A stretch of DNA of 20,743 bases from Desulfobulbaceae bacterium (lineage in GTDB: Bacteria > Desulfobacterota > Desulfobulbia > Desulfobulbales > SURF-16). A model generated the notes under the pieces. The model saw nothing but the letters and a program-made list of their open reading frames with translations. It was not told where the DNA came from and did not search any database. Made by a program: the position numbers and the translations under genes. Where the stretch lies: contig JALNXE010000077.1 of the NCBI GenBank assembly GCA_023230525.1, positions 1 to 20,743 of the forward strand. Reading direction: 5' to 3'. Numbering within the stretch: the first letter of the stretch is position 1; every line of letters starts with the position of its first letter. This document shows, piece by piece, positions 1 to 11,000 of the stretch.

Positions 1-2007
1 GCCCACCCCCGTATCCCTGACACTGCAAAGCACAGCCGGAACCGGCTCGCCATTGCTCAGGATCATGCCTTTCCTCGTGGCAACCGTGACCTTGCCTCCC
101 CTGGGGGTGAACTTCAGGGCATTGCCGATGAGGTTAAAAAAGATCTTCTCGATCTTTTCCTGATCCACCCAGACCCGGGCCAGATGAAAATCCGGAGTGA
201 AGCTGAGGGAAATATCCATCTGTTCGGCGCTGGTTTTGAAGGCGGCGATAATGTCATCCAGGATGGAGTTAAGATCTTTTTCCGCAGCCCGGATGTTCAT
301 CTTGCCCGCTTCGAGCCGGGAAAAATCAAGGATCTCATTGATCTGTTTCATGAGCCGGTGCGCATTGCGCAAAATGGCCTCTTTTTCCGTCCTGTTGTCC
401 GGCTGTATCTGGTCTCCGAAGTTCTCCAGCACATTCTGAATCGGCAGAATAATATTGGTCAGAGGGGTCCGCAGCTCATGGCTGATGTTGGAAAAGAATT
501 CGCTTTTCAGTCTGTCCAGTTCCTTAAGCTCCTCATTGGCTTTTCGTAATTCCTCGGTTCGCTCCTCTACCTTTTTTTCCAGATTGATATTGAGCCCCTC
601 GATTTCCTCGACCCGTTCTTCCAGGTCGCTGTTGAGCTTGTTGATCTCCTCATATTTCAGGCTGTTCTCAATGGCTACCGCCAACTGATGGGTCATGGTC
701 GACAGTACTTTTTGTTCCTCCCTGGTGTAGTCGCCGGCGCTGGCCTTCTCGGCGGCAACCATAAAGCCCCGCAGTTCATTTTCGAATTTGATGGGAATGC
801 AGAGATGAGCGCCAAGCGCCTCAAGCGCCTCACCAGGGTATTCCCGGTCATGATTCCCGTTTTTTTTCTTCCCGTTTCTCTGGATAATCTCGTCGTGGCT
901 GCGCAAATACGTAACCAGGGCGCTCTCCCTGGCTATGGCCGCCTGCTGCCACTTTCTTTTGCCATAAGAGGAGGCCAGGACAAATTCACCCCGGCTGTCG
1001 AGCAAGTACGCTCCGAAGCTGTTCGTATCAATCGCCCGGGCAATGGTCTGGGTGGATATGGCCAGCAACTCTTCGAGATTGTGGAGCGTGGCCATCTTCT
1101 TGGAAAGCTTGTCCAACGCCTCCCGGTAGTCAAACACCCCCTTGAACAGGATATTTTCGAGATTCCTCTCAGCCTGCACCTTGATGCGGGGGAAAACAAA
1201 ACCGACCAGGATGAATATGCAGGCCAGAACCGGGTAATAAAGGCCATGTGGCAGATATTTTTCCGTCAGGATGACCACGACAAAACATGGGGCAATAAGC
1301 AGGAAAAGTACCAGGGAATAGGCAACTGTCTTCTTGATGATGATGGAAAAGTCCATCAGTTGGTGCTTGAATATGGCGTAGGTGAGGATTAACCCATAGA
1401 AGGTTATACCGAAGTTGCCGGCCGGATAAAATATACCTATGCCAAACATCGGCAAGAAAGTTGTAGAGGCACCCATAAATCCAAACATAAAACCAAAGAT
1501 GTTATAGAATGTTTGGATTCTTTGAGGCCCCTTCGCTTTGCGAAAGAACTTGATCAGTTCGAGGTAACTCAGGATGACAAAGAAAAGATAAAATATGATT
1601 GCAAGTGTGTAATAAAAATTCGCCTTAATAAAATAAATGTTAAACTCATGCCTGAATTCATTGATAACGAGATTGGTAAAAATGATCGCGATATCGAACA
1701 CAAGCGCTTGTCCATATGCAAAATAAAGGAGTTTTTTACGCTTTATTCCGCACCAGACGGTTATCAGATGAAAAAAAAGGGGCGCGATAAAACACCCCCC
1801 TAATTGTGCTATTTCCCAAGCGAATTTTGCCTCTGCTTCATTATGAGCGACCCCTACGAGAAACAGACCAAATCCCCAAATAGCAACTACGAGATTAAAA
1901 AAGAACAATACCCGGTGGATCTTTGTTTTGCCAAAGTATAATGCGAGCGCAGATAACAAAAGGCAGGGAATACCAACGGATAATCCCGCCATAGCAAATA
2001 GATTCAA
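1..2007 (-). CDS. Membrane sensor histidine kinase (7TM-type N-terminus, GAF, HisKA), 3' end cut by window edge
   Basis: The minus-strand frame is open from 2007 to base 1 (669 codons, no stop). Residues about 1-270 form roughly nine hydrophobic segments; the first seven resemble the N-terminal 7TM histidine-kinase sensor region. A GAF-like domain follows at about 299-450, then a charged coiled coil (about 450-500). The HisKA H-box reads FFSNISHELRTPL with phospho-acceptor His510, and the ATPase N-box reads FFNLIGNALKFTPRGG (Asn629). The frame leaves the window in the G1 box DTGVG (Asp665), so only the end of the HATPase domain and anything beyond is missing. Start: TTG at 2007 has GAGGG nine bases upstream; the in-frame ATG at 1992 lacks a ribosome-binding site, and a TGA lies five codons above the TTG. 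It begins 89 bp after the polyketide synthase stop on the same strand, so it may be co-transcribed and sense or regulate that pathway (inference). Ligand and partner regulator are not visible. Its 5' half is AT-rich, the kinase half less so. Confidence 0.92.
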   Translation of the reverse strand, partial: MNLFAMAGLSVGIPCLLLSALALYFGKTKIHRVLFFFNLVVAIWGFGLFLVGVAHNEAEAKFAWEIAQLGGCFIAPLFFHLITVWCGIKRKKLLYFAYGQALVFDIAIIFTNLVINEFRHEFNIYFIKANFYYTLAIIFYLFFVILSYLELIKFFRKAKGPQRIQTFYNIFGFMFGFMGASTTFLPMFGIGIFYPAGNFGITFYGLILTYAIFKHQLMDFSIIIKKTVAYSLVLFLLIAPCFVVVILTEKYLPHGLYYPVLACIFILVGFVFPRIKVQAERNLENILFKGVFDYREALDKLSKKMATLHNLEELLAISTQTIARAIDTNSFGAYLLDSRGEFVLASSYGKRKWQQAAIARESALVTYLRSHDEIIQRNGKKKNGNHDREYPGEALEALGAHLCIPIKFENELRGFMVAAEKASAGDYTREEQKVLSTMTHQLAVAIENSLKYEEINKLNSDLEERVEEIEGLNINLEKKVEERTEELRKANEELKELDRLKSEFFSNISHELRTPLTNIILPIQNVLENFGDQIQPDNRTEKEAILRNAHRLMKQINEILDFSRLEAGKMNIRAAEKDLNSILDDIIAAFKTSAEQMDISLSFTPDFHLARVWVDQEKIEKIFFNLIGNALKFTPRGGKVTVATRKGMILSNGEPVPAVLCSVRDTGVG

Positions 2008-2016
2008 TTCCCTTAT

Positions 2017-2021
2017 CCCTC
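2017..2021 (-). promoter_or_regulatory. Ribosome-binding site supporting the TTG start of the histidine kinase
   Basis: GAGGG on the minus strand lies nine bases before TTG at 2007. The next in-frame start, ATG at 1992, is 24 bases away from this motif. This favours the TTG as the true start. Confidence 0.5.
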
Positions 2022-2096
2022 AATCATGCGTCACGGAATGCTTTCCAATGAGATCTGCCAATCATTAATCATCGAGCACTCTCTCCGAAGGCCGCC

Positions 2097-5000
2097 TTAA
2101 GCGGCTGAATCTGAGCCGAGATAAGGTTTTCGGATAAGTTGCAAATATTCTTCTACCATATCGGCGGCCATAATACCTGTGGCTGCAGCATCTTCAACTC
2201 CTGGCCGGGTTGCGGTATTAGCCCCCGCAAGATACAATCCCTGAATCGACATCTTCATGGATGGTCTCCACTCATCAATGGCTAAACCATAAATCGCCCC
2301 CGCCGTCGTCTGTGTATAACGAGCAAAGGTGGCCGGACTGGCATCCTGTCGATAAATGATGTGCTCGTGCAGATTCGGTATTGCCGTCTCAGCAAGCCTG
2401 ATGAGGTTATTTCCATATTCCTTCTTGCGTTCAGCATAATTCGGATCATTGCGATCCCATGTGACAGCATTTTTGTGCGGCAGAAGCTTGGCTAAGGTGA
2501 CACAGGCATAACCTGACGGAGCCAAGGAGGGATCGATCTTAGAAGGAATTAAGATGTTTATTTTCTCATTGTTTTCGAACACAAAAGTTGCCGGGTTTAC
2601 ATCGGGAACGAAGTCAACAGCAAGAGAAACCATAAAGGCTGAATTGGACGGCCGCAGCTTTGCGACTCGACTCATAGAATGTGCAGGTAAATGCTCCTGC
2701 CCAACGAGATCAAGGAATGTCCGACTAACATTTGCATTAGATATTACTGCATGAGAATATACTACTTGGCCATTTTTCAGTTGGACGCCGATTGTTTTTT
2801 TATTTTGGATAAGTATTTTTGAGACATCAGTGCTCAATTTAAGCTCACTTCCTTCTCTTTTGATAGCATCGGCTAATGTATCAGATAATACCTGGGAGCC
2901 ACCTCGTGGATAGAATCCTCCGTCAAAATAAAATGCAAATATCGGCAGAGCTGTTGCAGCATTCAATGCATTGGGATCATCCGTCAGGTAATTCGTCAAC
3001 AGACTCAGGAGCTGTTCCAGTCGATGATCATGAATGTAATGTCTGATCATATCAACAAATGAAATGTTTGCCCAACGGAAAAGATGCGATTTAGAAATCA
3101 CGTCATGCCTGACGTCTTGTTTCTTATCCAGAAGCTCATAAAACTCCCGGCAACAGAGTTCAGCTTCTTCAAAAAAGGATTTTATGCCCTCCTTGTTTCC
3201 CGGAAAATGTTCACAAAGGATATCTATGAATCGCTGAACATTGTGAGGAACCTTCATCCGCAAATCAGGGAATATATACTCATGACTTACTCTGAGCCAT
3301 TCAATACGGTCCGCCACTCCAAGTTCTCTCATCACAAACTGCAACCTTCTATTTTCCCCCACAGCTGCGATATCATGGACACCCGCATCAAACACAAATC
3401 GATATTTATTGCCGTTATATTGCACATGTCTCTCCCAGGAGGTACAAAATCCTCCTGGCTTGTTATGCTGTTCAAGCACTAATACCCGTTTCCCCCTTTT
3501 TGCCAATAATGCCCCTGCTGTTAACCCGCCAATGCCCGCACCGATCACAATTGCATCATATTTGCGCTGCTGGCGGCTGAGAACGATGGGATTACGTGAT
3601 TTATTTTCTCTCACTTTACCGGGAATTACGGCTTCAATGAGGGCTGGCGGGAGTTTGGTGGGCTGCCATGATCCTTCCGCATGCGGAGCATACCAGACGG
3701 CTTCGTGTATCCCATATCCCAGCTTGAAACGTTCCCCTTCCGGAGATAAACGGTAATAATCAAAGTAAAAGCGGATTGCCTTTTCATAGACCTCTTGCCG
3801 GTACATCCTGACAGCAATACGGTCAAAAGGCATGGCTTCAGCCAAGTGGTTGACTTTGCATTTTGTGCACCGGAATTCTCCCTTATTTCCAGTGTCATTA
3901 GAGTACGCTGGTAGTTTCTGCTTTAAGAAATTATCACGGGTACGGCCTTGCCATTTGTAATAATTAGAAAAATAAATATTCCCTACAAGATTCGCATCCT
4001 CCTGGGATGTTTGAAATATCTCTTCCCGCAGGAGGGCGGTAAGTTGAGCTGGCCCTTTCGGTTCCTGATAAAACTCCGCTCCGAGATCGCTTGTAAAATT
4101 TTGAGAGGATGGTGTATGAATAGCGCTTCCCGGCAGGGACTGCGGCATTAATTTCCCGAGATATTCTTTACAGAACGCGGGGAACGGCTGTATTTCCACT
4201 ATGCCATGGCCGTGAATCGCTACCCAGGACGTGCCCATTCTGCTTGCGGCAATTAATTGCCGATCTCCATCGGGTAATCTCTTACGCCACTCAAAGCAGA
4301 ATTCCGGGGTTAATTTGTCTATATTAAATGCCGGATCGAGCCACAAACACCCTTCAATGACATCTCCGGGGCTCGCCTCGCCAAAAATCCGGGTCTCGAC
4401 ATGATTTGTTACCATGCCCCATTTCCCGGTGGCAAACCAGGCAACTAATTCCTTGTAAATGGGTTGAATCATGTATTCCCGAAGGTTTCCGATCCAATCG
4501 AAGTATTTTGAATAATAAAGGGTACGGCTTGGATTAGCGGCTTCTTTAAAAGTAACGGGAAAAGAGAAAGTAAAAGTCGGCTGTTTATGGTAACCATCTG
4601 TAATCTCAACCTTATATGATTCTAGATCAAAATCGAGTTTTCCGGCATTGTGGTCAGCTGAAGGGTGCAATTGCAGCAATTGCTGTTTCTTTGCAGATTG
4701 GCTAACTACTGCCACCACTCTTCTTGGACCTTTTGTCAGCAGCACGGGAAACGTAAGAAGACTTCTATCAGAGTCAGCGCTCGTCATATGAAACAAGACG
4801 CTTTCCTCTTCTCTTTTCTTTATAAAAACCTCCCCTTTTGGTCTTCCGGTCGCCTTATAGAAAGCCTCATTTGCCGCCCATATCCTGGTCCCTGCCTGAT
4901 CAAGCGAATCACCAGAGGCCAGCAATTCTTCCAACAAAGGCTCGCTGTCTTTGCCGAGAAGAGCACCCCACTCATCCGAACTCCGTTTGGCGATGGCTTG

Positions 5001-8000
5001 CAGATCACACCCCTGCGGGCCGGCTCCCGCAACACAGAGCACCGTGTAATGATCATGGGAGAGAGAGATGTCCCATCCTTGGTCCGGGGCATTCTCAAGG
5101 CAGGGTTTCCCGGAGGGAAGCCAGGAAACGGCAACCTCCTGCCCGGAATCCCTCATGTCGTTTTGCAACTGTCGAACCGCCCTCCTGAGGACAGGGAGTT
5201 CCAGCTCATGCCGTTCTTCTTTCGTTCGCCCTGGCAAGCCGGGCACATGGACAAGCGCTATTTCCGGCAATGAGAGCTGCCACTGCTCTGCAAGTTTGCG
5301 CAACTGCCGGCGGATAATCATCTCATCCCGCGGCCCTGGATCGGCAAGCTCTTCCGGCAGAGGGTAGTCTGCGTGATATTCGAGGATTTTGAGGACATAG
5401 CCGGTGAGACGCTCCACGACCTGGTTCTTGCCGTCCAGAACAGTGACCATGGCATGCACCTCCCTGTCGCTGCGATCCTCAATGCGGACGATCCCCGTCA
5501 GCAGTTCATCCCCATGGCCGCCCGAAAAGCGTTCGATACTCTCTATTTGAAGCGGCAGGCATATGTGCTGCGAAACGGGCAGCTGCACCGCATGCAGCAG
5601 GGAGTCCCTGAAATAGGGGTCGCCGATCAGCCAGGACGTCCCGGCTTCCCCGGTCAATTGCCTGTCATTTTCCTCTGGTGATGCCTTGCGGGTAGTCTGG
5701 AAAATGCAATGGATGGAGTCCAAGGCATGAATTTTGACCAGCCGCTGAAAACGCGGCCCCTGGAAAAGCAGTTTGCCGTTGTACAGATCCTCCTTGGGGT
5801 CGATAGCGAGCGGCTGCTCCGGCAGCACGATTTCCTCAACCGGCGTCTGGCGCTCCCCGCCCAGGATAAAGGTGGCGGAAAAATGGGGCGTGGCAAAACC
5901 GGTCTGCTCGGTGCCGATGGTGGCCAGCACCCGCCTGCCGGCCTCTCCTGTTTGGCGTTCCAGCACCTCGGCCCGGATCTCGATCTCGATGCCTTTTTCA
6001 GGACTTACCGGTATGGGCCGCTCCAGACTGATATTTTCCATGCGCAGTGAACTGAAATCGTTTTCACCCGTCACCCAGGCAACGGCCTGGGCCATGGCCT
6101 CCAGGCCTAAGACCGTGGGGAAAAGGAGGGTGCCGCGCCAGTTGTGGTCCTCGACATAGGCGTCCTTTGTCAGGTCCAGCTGGGCGCGGACAACAACCTC
6201 CACATCCGGGGTATGGGCAAGCAGCCGTTCCAGAAAGCGGGCGGCCCGGGGCCGGGGGTGCGGGGCTGATTGCATGGTGTCGAGATTGGCCAGCCGCGCG
6301 GCCACCACCACCTGCTGCTCGCCGGGGTCGTGACTCACGAGCTGCAGGAAGCGGTCCACCCCCTCCTGGGCGGGAATGGCGGCTATGCCCCGCTGGGCCA
6401 GATGGGCAATGCTGCCCAGCCGCACACCCATGCCGATTTCATCCCAGATGCTGAAGGCCATGGACTGCACCGCGGTTGCCGGGTGCTCCTCGGCGAAACG
6501 CCGCATCAGCAGATCAAGGGCCTGGTTGGAAAAGCCGTACCAGCCGTTGCGCGCCATGCCGCTTACACCGATAATAGAAGAAAAACTGATGAACAGCTTG
6601 GGCGGCTGGTCTGCTAAAACCTCACAGAGGTTTACCGCGCCGAGCACCTTGGGGGAAATTTCGTCAAAGGCCTCACTGGTTGACACCGTAGCCAGATCCC
6701 GCGGCTTATTGAGGGCGCTGCCGTGCATAACCCCGGTGATGGTGCCCAGCTCCTGCCGCACCTGCCGTACCAGGCTTTGCACCGCTTGCCGGTCAACAAT
6801 ATCACACTGATAATAGGTGGCGCTGAGACCCGCCTCCTGAAAGCGGGCAAGGGTCTGGGCAATCTCCCGGCCCCGAGCCGCGCCGTTTTCCGCCCCAGGA
6901 TGGGGCGAGCTGCCCACCAGAGCCATGCGTACCCCAGTCTGCCGCGCCAGGGCCAGGGCGCAGGCCGCGGTTATGCCCTTGGCGCCGCCCGTGACCAAAA
7001 TGACATCATCGGCTGACCATGAGATGCCCCGCCTGGTATATGCGCGAGGCTCCTGCAGGGTCAGCCGCGGCACGCGCCTGGTCAACTTCCTGTCATAGCC
7101 GCTGGCAGCGTAGTGGTCCCCGGCGGCAATTTCCGCCGCTGCCTTTTGCGCAACGTGGACGGCCTCGACCGCGGCATCGAAATCAAGCACCCGCACCCTG
7201 AGATCCGGCCGCTCCAGGTGCAGGCTCGCCGCCAGGGCTGCTGCGGGGCATTGTTCCACCCCGCACGCCTTTGGTCCCTGGCCGAAAAACCCGCCGCCGA
7301 ATTGGATAAAGACCACCGTGCCAGCTGGCCCTTTGGTCTGGACCCGGCAGGCGAGACCGGCAATAATCTGCAGCCGTTCGACAACAGAAAAAAGGCCTTC
7401 CCTGGCAAAACCTGCCTTGCCCGCCGTTTTCGGCTGGATGCCGATAAAGGTGGTATAGTCTTGCGCGGCAAGCTGATCATCCTGCAGCGCATCCTCATAC
7501 TCCAAGACATCGGCCAGGGCCCCCTGCCCGGCGAAATACTCCCCCAGAGTTTCCGCCAGGTCCATTTCCTCGGCCCGGCAGAGAATAAGCACCTTTTCCC
7601 CCAGCCGGACGCAGGGGGCCTGCCTGGTTTCGGCCGGCTTGAGCGCTTCCTCCACATAGGCGACGGCAAAATTGCGCACCCAGGCCGGCCAGTCTGCCTT
7701 AGCGGCAACTTCCGGCTCCGCCGCGGCAGGCTGCCCTTTGAGGGTGATGAAGTGGTCAAAGGCTGCCGCAATCTCCGCCACGGTACTGTTGGCATACTGG
7801 CTGACATCGATATCGCCGGCCACACCCAGGCGCTTGGTGGCTTCGGCCAGCAGCTCGGCCGATTTAATCGAATCGAGATTTAAGTCATCCAGCAGCCGCA
7901 TCCCGGCTGACAGGCTCTGCCTGGGAAAACCGGTGCGTTTTGCTATCAGTGCAAAAATTACTTCGGCGGCCCCCTCTTTCTTTACTGCAGGTTGCAGATC

Positions 8001-11000
8001 CTTGCGCTGGCCGGACGTCAAGTGGCGCAGGGTGTCAATCACCTCGGCAAGCGGCGCGTTGGCGTATTCGGAGGTATCGAAATCTCCGGCCACGCCAAGC
8101 CGCATGGCGGCGTCGGCCAGCAGCCCGGCTGATTTGATGGAATCGAGGTTCAGGTCATCAAGCAGGCGAAGCTGCAGGGAGAGGGTATCTTTGGGGAATC
8201 CCGTCATTTTTTCGACAAGGCCCAGCAGCAGATCGGCAATGGCCGCATCCCCGCTATCGTGAACGGTTTCCTGCCTGACTGCCGGGGCCGTTTGGTAGCT
8301 GACTGGCAGCGTTGGCACCGTGGGGAAGGTACTTTTGGCCACGGCCTGCAGCGGCTCCAGATTTGCGGGCAAATTCTCCATATCCGCCTTGATCATGGCG
8401 CTCAGGAAAGGACCGCGGCGGACGAGATACTCCGCAAGGAGCAGCGGGTCAAGGCCGGTGGCCCCGGCAAAGGCCGCAGGCAGGGTGTTGCCCTCGGCAG
8501 GCGCAGTTTTCAAGGTGGCGGTCCGGTCAGGCTTGAATGGCCTTTCACACGGATTAACAATAAAGGCGCGGGCCGAGGCAGGGACAAAAGGCCGGACAAG
8601 ACGGTCCTCGTACAGGGCCTGCCAGTTAATCCCGCCGCCCTGGACAAATAAATGGGCAAGACAGAGATGCAGATCGCCATCCCGGCCAGGCCGCGATTCA
8701 ACCGGCAGGCAGAGCGGGCCCCGGTCGCCGGTAATTGCCCGGGCCAGACCGCTCAGAACCTTGGCCGGCCCGACTTCCAGCAGCAGATCGCATTCCCCGG
8801 CCATGGCATGGACAACGGCGACAAAATCGACCTGGGAGATGACCTGTTCGGCAAAGTGATCACGCAGCTGCAGGCCCGCCCGCATTTCCGCCCCGCCGAT
8901 GCCGGAAAAAAGTTTTATTTCCGGATTGCCGAGCAGGACCGGCACCGGCGCCGCACTGCGCAAAGTCTCGGCCGCCCCGGCGACAAAGCTTGAGTGAAAG
9001 GCATTGGAGACCTTGAGCAGGCGGGCGTCGATTCCCCTGGCCTGGGCCACGGCCACCGCCTGTTCCACCGCCGCCTGCTCGCCTGAGATAACGAGCTGTT
9101 GCGGACTGTTGATATTGGCGGCCACGGCGTAGCCTTTCACCTGCCCGAGAATAGCCGCAGCCGTATCAAAATCACAGGCCAGGCTTGCCATGACGCCCCT
9201 TTCTCCGCTTGTTGCGGTCATCGCCTGCCCGCGCAGCGCCGCAAGCTTGAGCAGGGCTTTTTCGTCAAAGGCGCCGGCGGCGTGAAAGGCCGTCAGCTCG
9301 CCAAGGCTGTGGCCACCCGCGGCAACAGGCGTGATGCCGAGACGTGCCAGCTTTCTGTGCCAGAGCAGAGCGGCCAGACAGATGGCGGGCTGGGCTATGC
9401 GGGTCTCCTGCAGTTCCGCGGCCCACGCCTCGATCCGGCTTTGATCAAGGGCCCTGTCCAGGGGCTTGAACATGTGGCCGAGCAGATCGCTGCCGTTTGC
9501 CTCCTGGAGCCAGGTAGCGGCCTTGGCGCAAAGCTCGCGCGCCCACTCATGGCGTTCGACAAGGGAGCTTGCCATGTTCAGCTGCTGTGAGCCCTGGCCG
9601 GGGAACAAAAAACCGACCCGGGTCTTGTTGATGGTGTGGCCGACCAGCACGTTCTGTTGCGGACTGACGATCTTTTCGCCGGCAACCGGAGGCCTTTGGC
9701 TGAGAATGCTTTCGAGCTCCTGCAGTCCTTCGGCCAGGGATTCCGGCGAAGCGACAATCAGCGCGGCCCGCACCAGGTCCAGGTCTTCCACCTCACGGGA
9801 AAGCTGGGCGGCCAGATCCACCATCTCGCCCACGCTCATGCCGAAAGCGAGCTGGCCTACTGCCCGGACCCGCTCCAGCAGCCCTGCAGGTGTGCGGGCG
9901 CCAAGAATGAAGAGCTCCGTTTCCTGGGCAGAGGCCAGCAGCCTGCGCTCGTCCAGACCCGGGGCCAGTTTGGCGGCAGGGGCATCGCCGGACTCCACGG
10001 TGATATGGCAATTGATGCCGCCGAAGCCCATCCCCGAAACCCCGGCCCGCAGCATCTCCTGGGGTGGGCGGATCTCGCCGCGCCTGATCGGGTAAACCAG
10101 GCGGGCAGGCTTCTCGAAGGTGCGGCTCGGTTCCATGCAATTGGCGGTGGGCGGCAGGACCCGGCGGTTCACCGCCATCACTGCTTTGATGAACCCGCCG
10201 ATGCCGGAGGCCGCCTTGGTGTGGCCGATCAGGGACTTCAGCGAGGTGATGCCGCACGGCCGCAGCGAGCCCTTGGGCCGATCACCCAGCACTTCGGCGA
10301 TGGCGGTCAGCTCGGCGGTGTCCCCGGCCGGGGTGCCGGTGCCGTGACCTTCGACAAAGTCAATGTCACCGAAGCCGTAACCCGCGCCGGTGTAGGCCCG
10401 ACGTATGGCCAGGGCCTGGGTCTCGGCCTTCGGCGCGGTGAGCGCACCTTTGCCGTCCGTTGATATGCCCCACCCCCGGAGAACGGCATAGATGTAATCG
10501 CCGGCGGCCCGGGCGTCCTCCAGTCTCTTTAAGACAGCGAAACCAGCGCCCTCGCCGGGGATGAAGCCGTTGGCCCGCCGGTCATACACGCGCATGTCGT
10601 CGCGGGTGAGCGCCTTGGTCTTGGCAAAACCAATCAATTCAAAGGTGTCGAGGCTGATATCCACCCCGCCGGCGATGGCCAGATCCATATTGCCGTTTGC
10701 CAGGGCGGTGGCGGCGGTGGCAACCGCGAGCAGGGAGGAAGAGCACGCCCCATCCACGGTGTAGCCGCCGCCGTTGAGATTGAGGAAGTTACAGATCCTG
10801 CCGGCAATGGTATTGGACATGCCGCCAGCCAGGGTATCCTCGGTTACCGGCGCAAATACCGATTTGTAATAGGCCTCCATATTCGTTGCCAATGCCGCGA
10901 TCATCTCCGGCGGCAGACCGGTGTCGTCGGCCGCGGTCTGCAAGGTTTTCAGCACAAAAGGCCAGCGCAGCCGCAGACCTTCCGCCCGGCTCTGCTCGCC

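Noticed and set aside
2091..2105. GCCGC/GCGGC hairpin at the PKS stop as a terminator
   Set aside because: Only a 5-bp stem and no following T-run on the minus strand.
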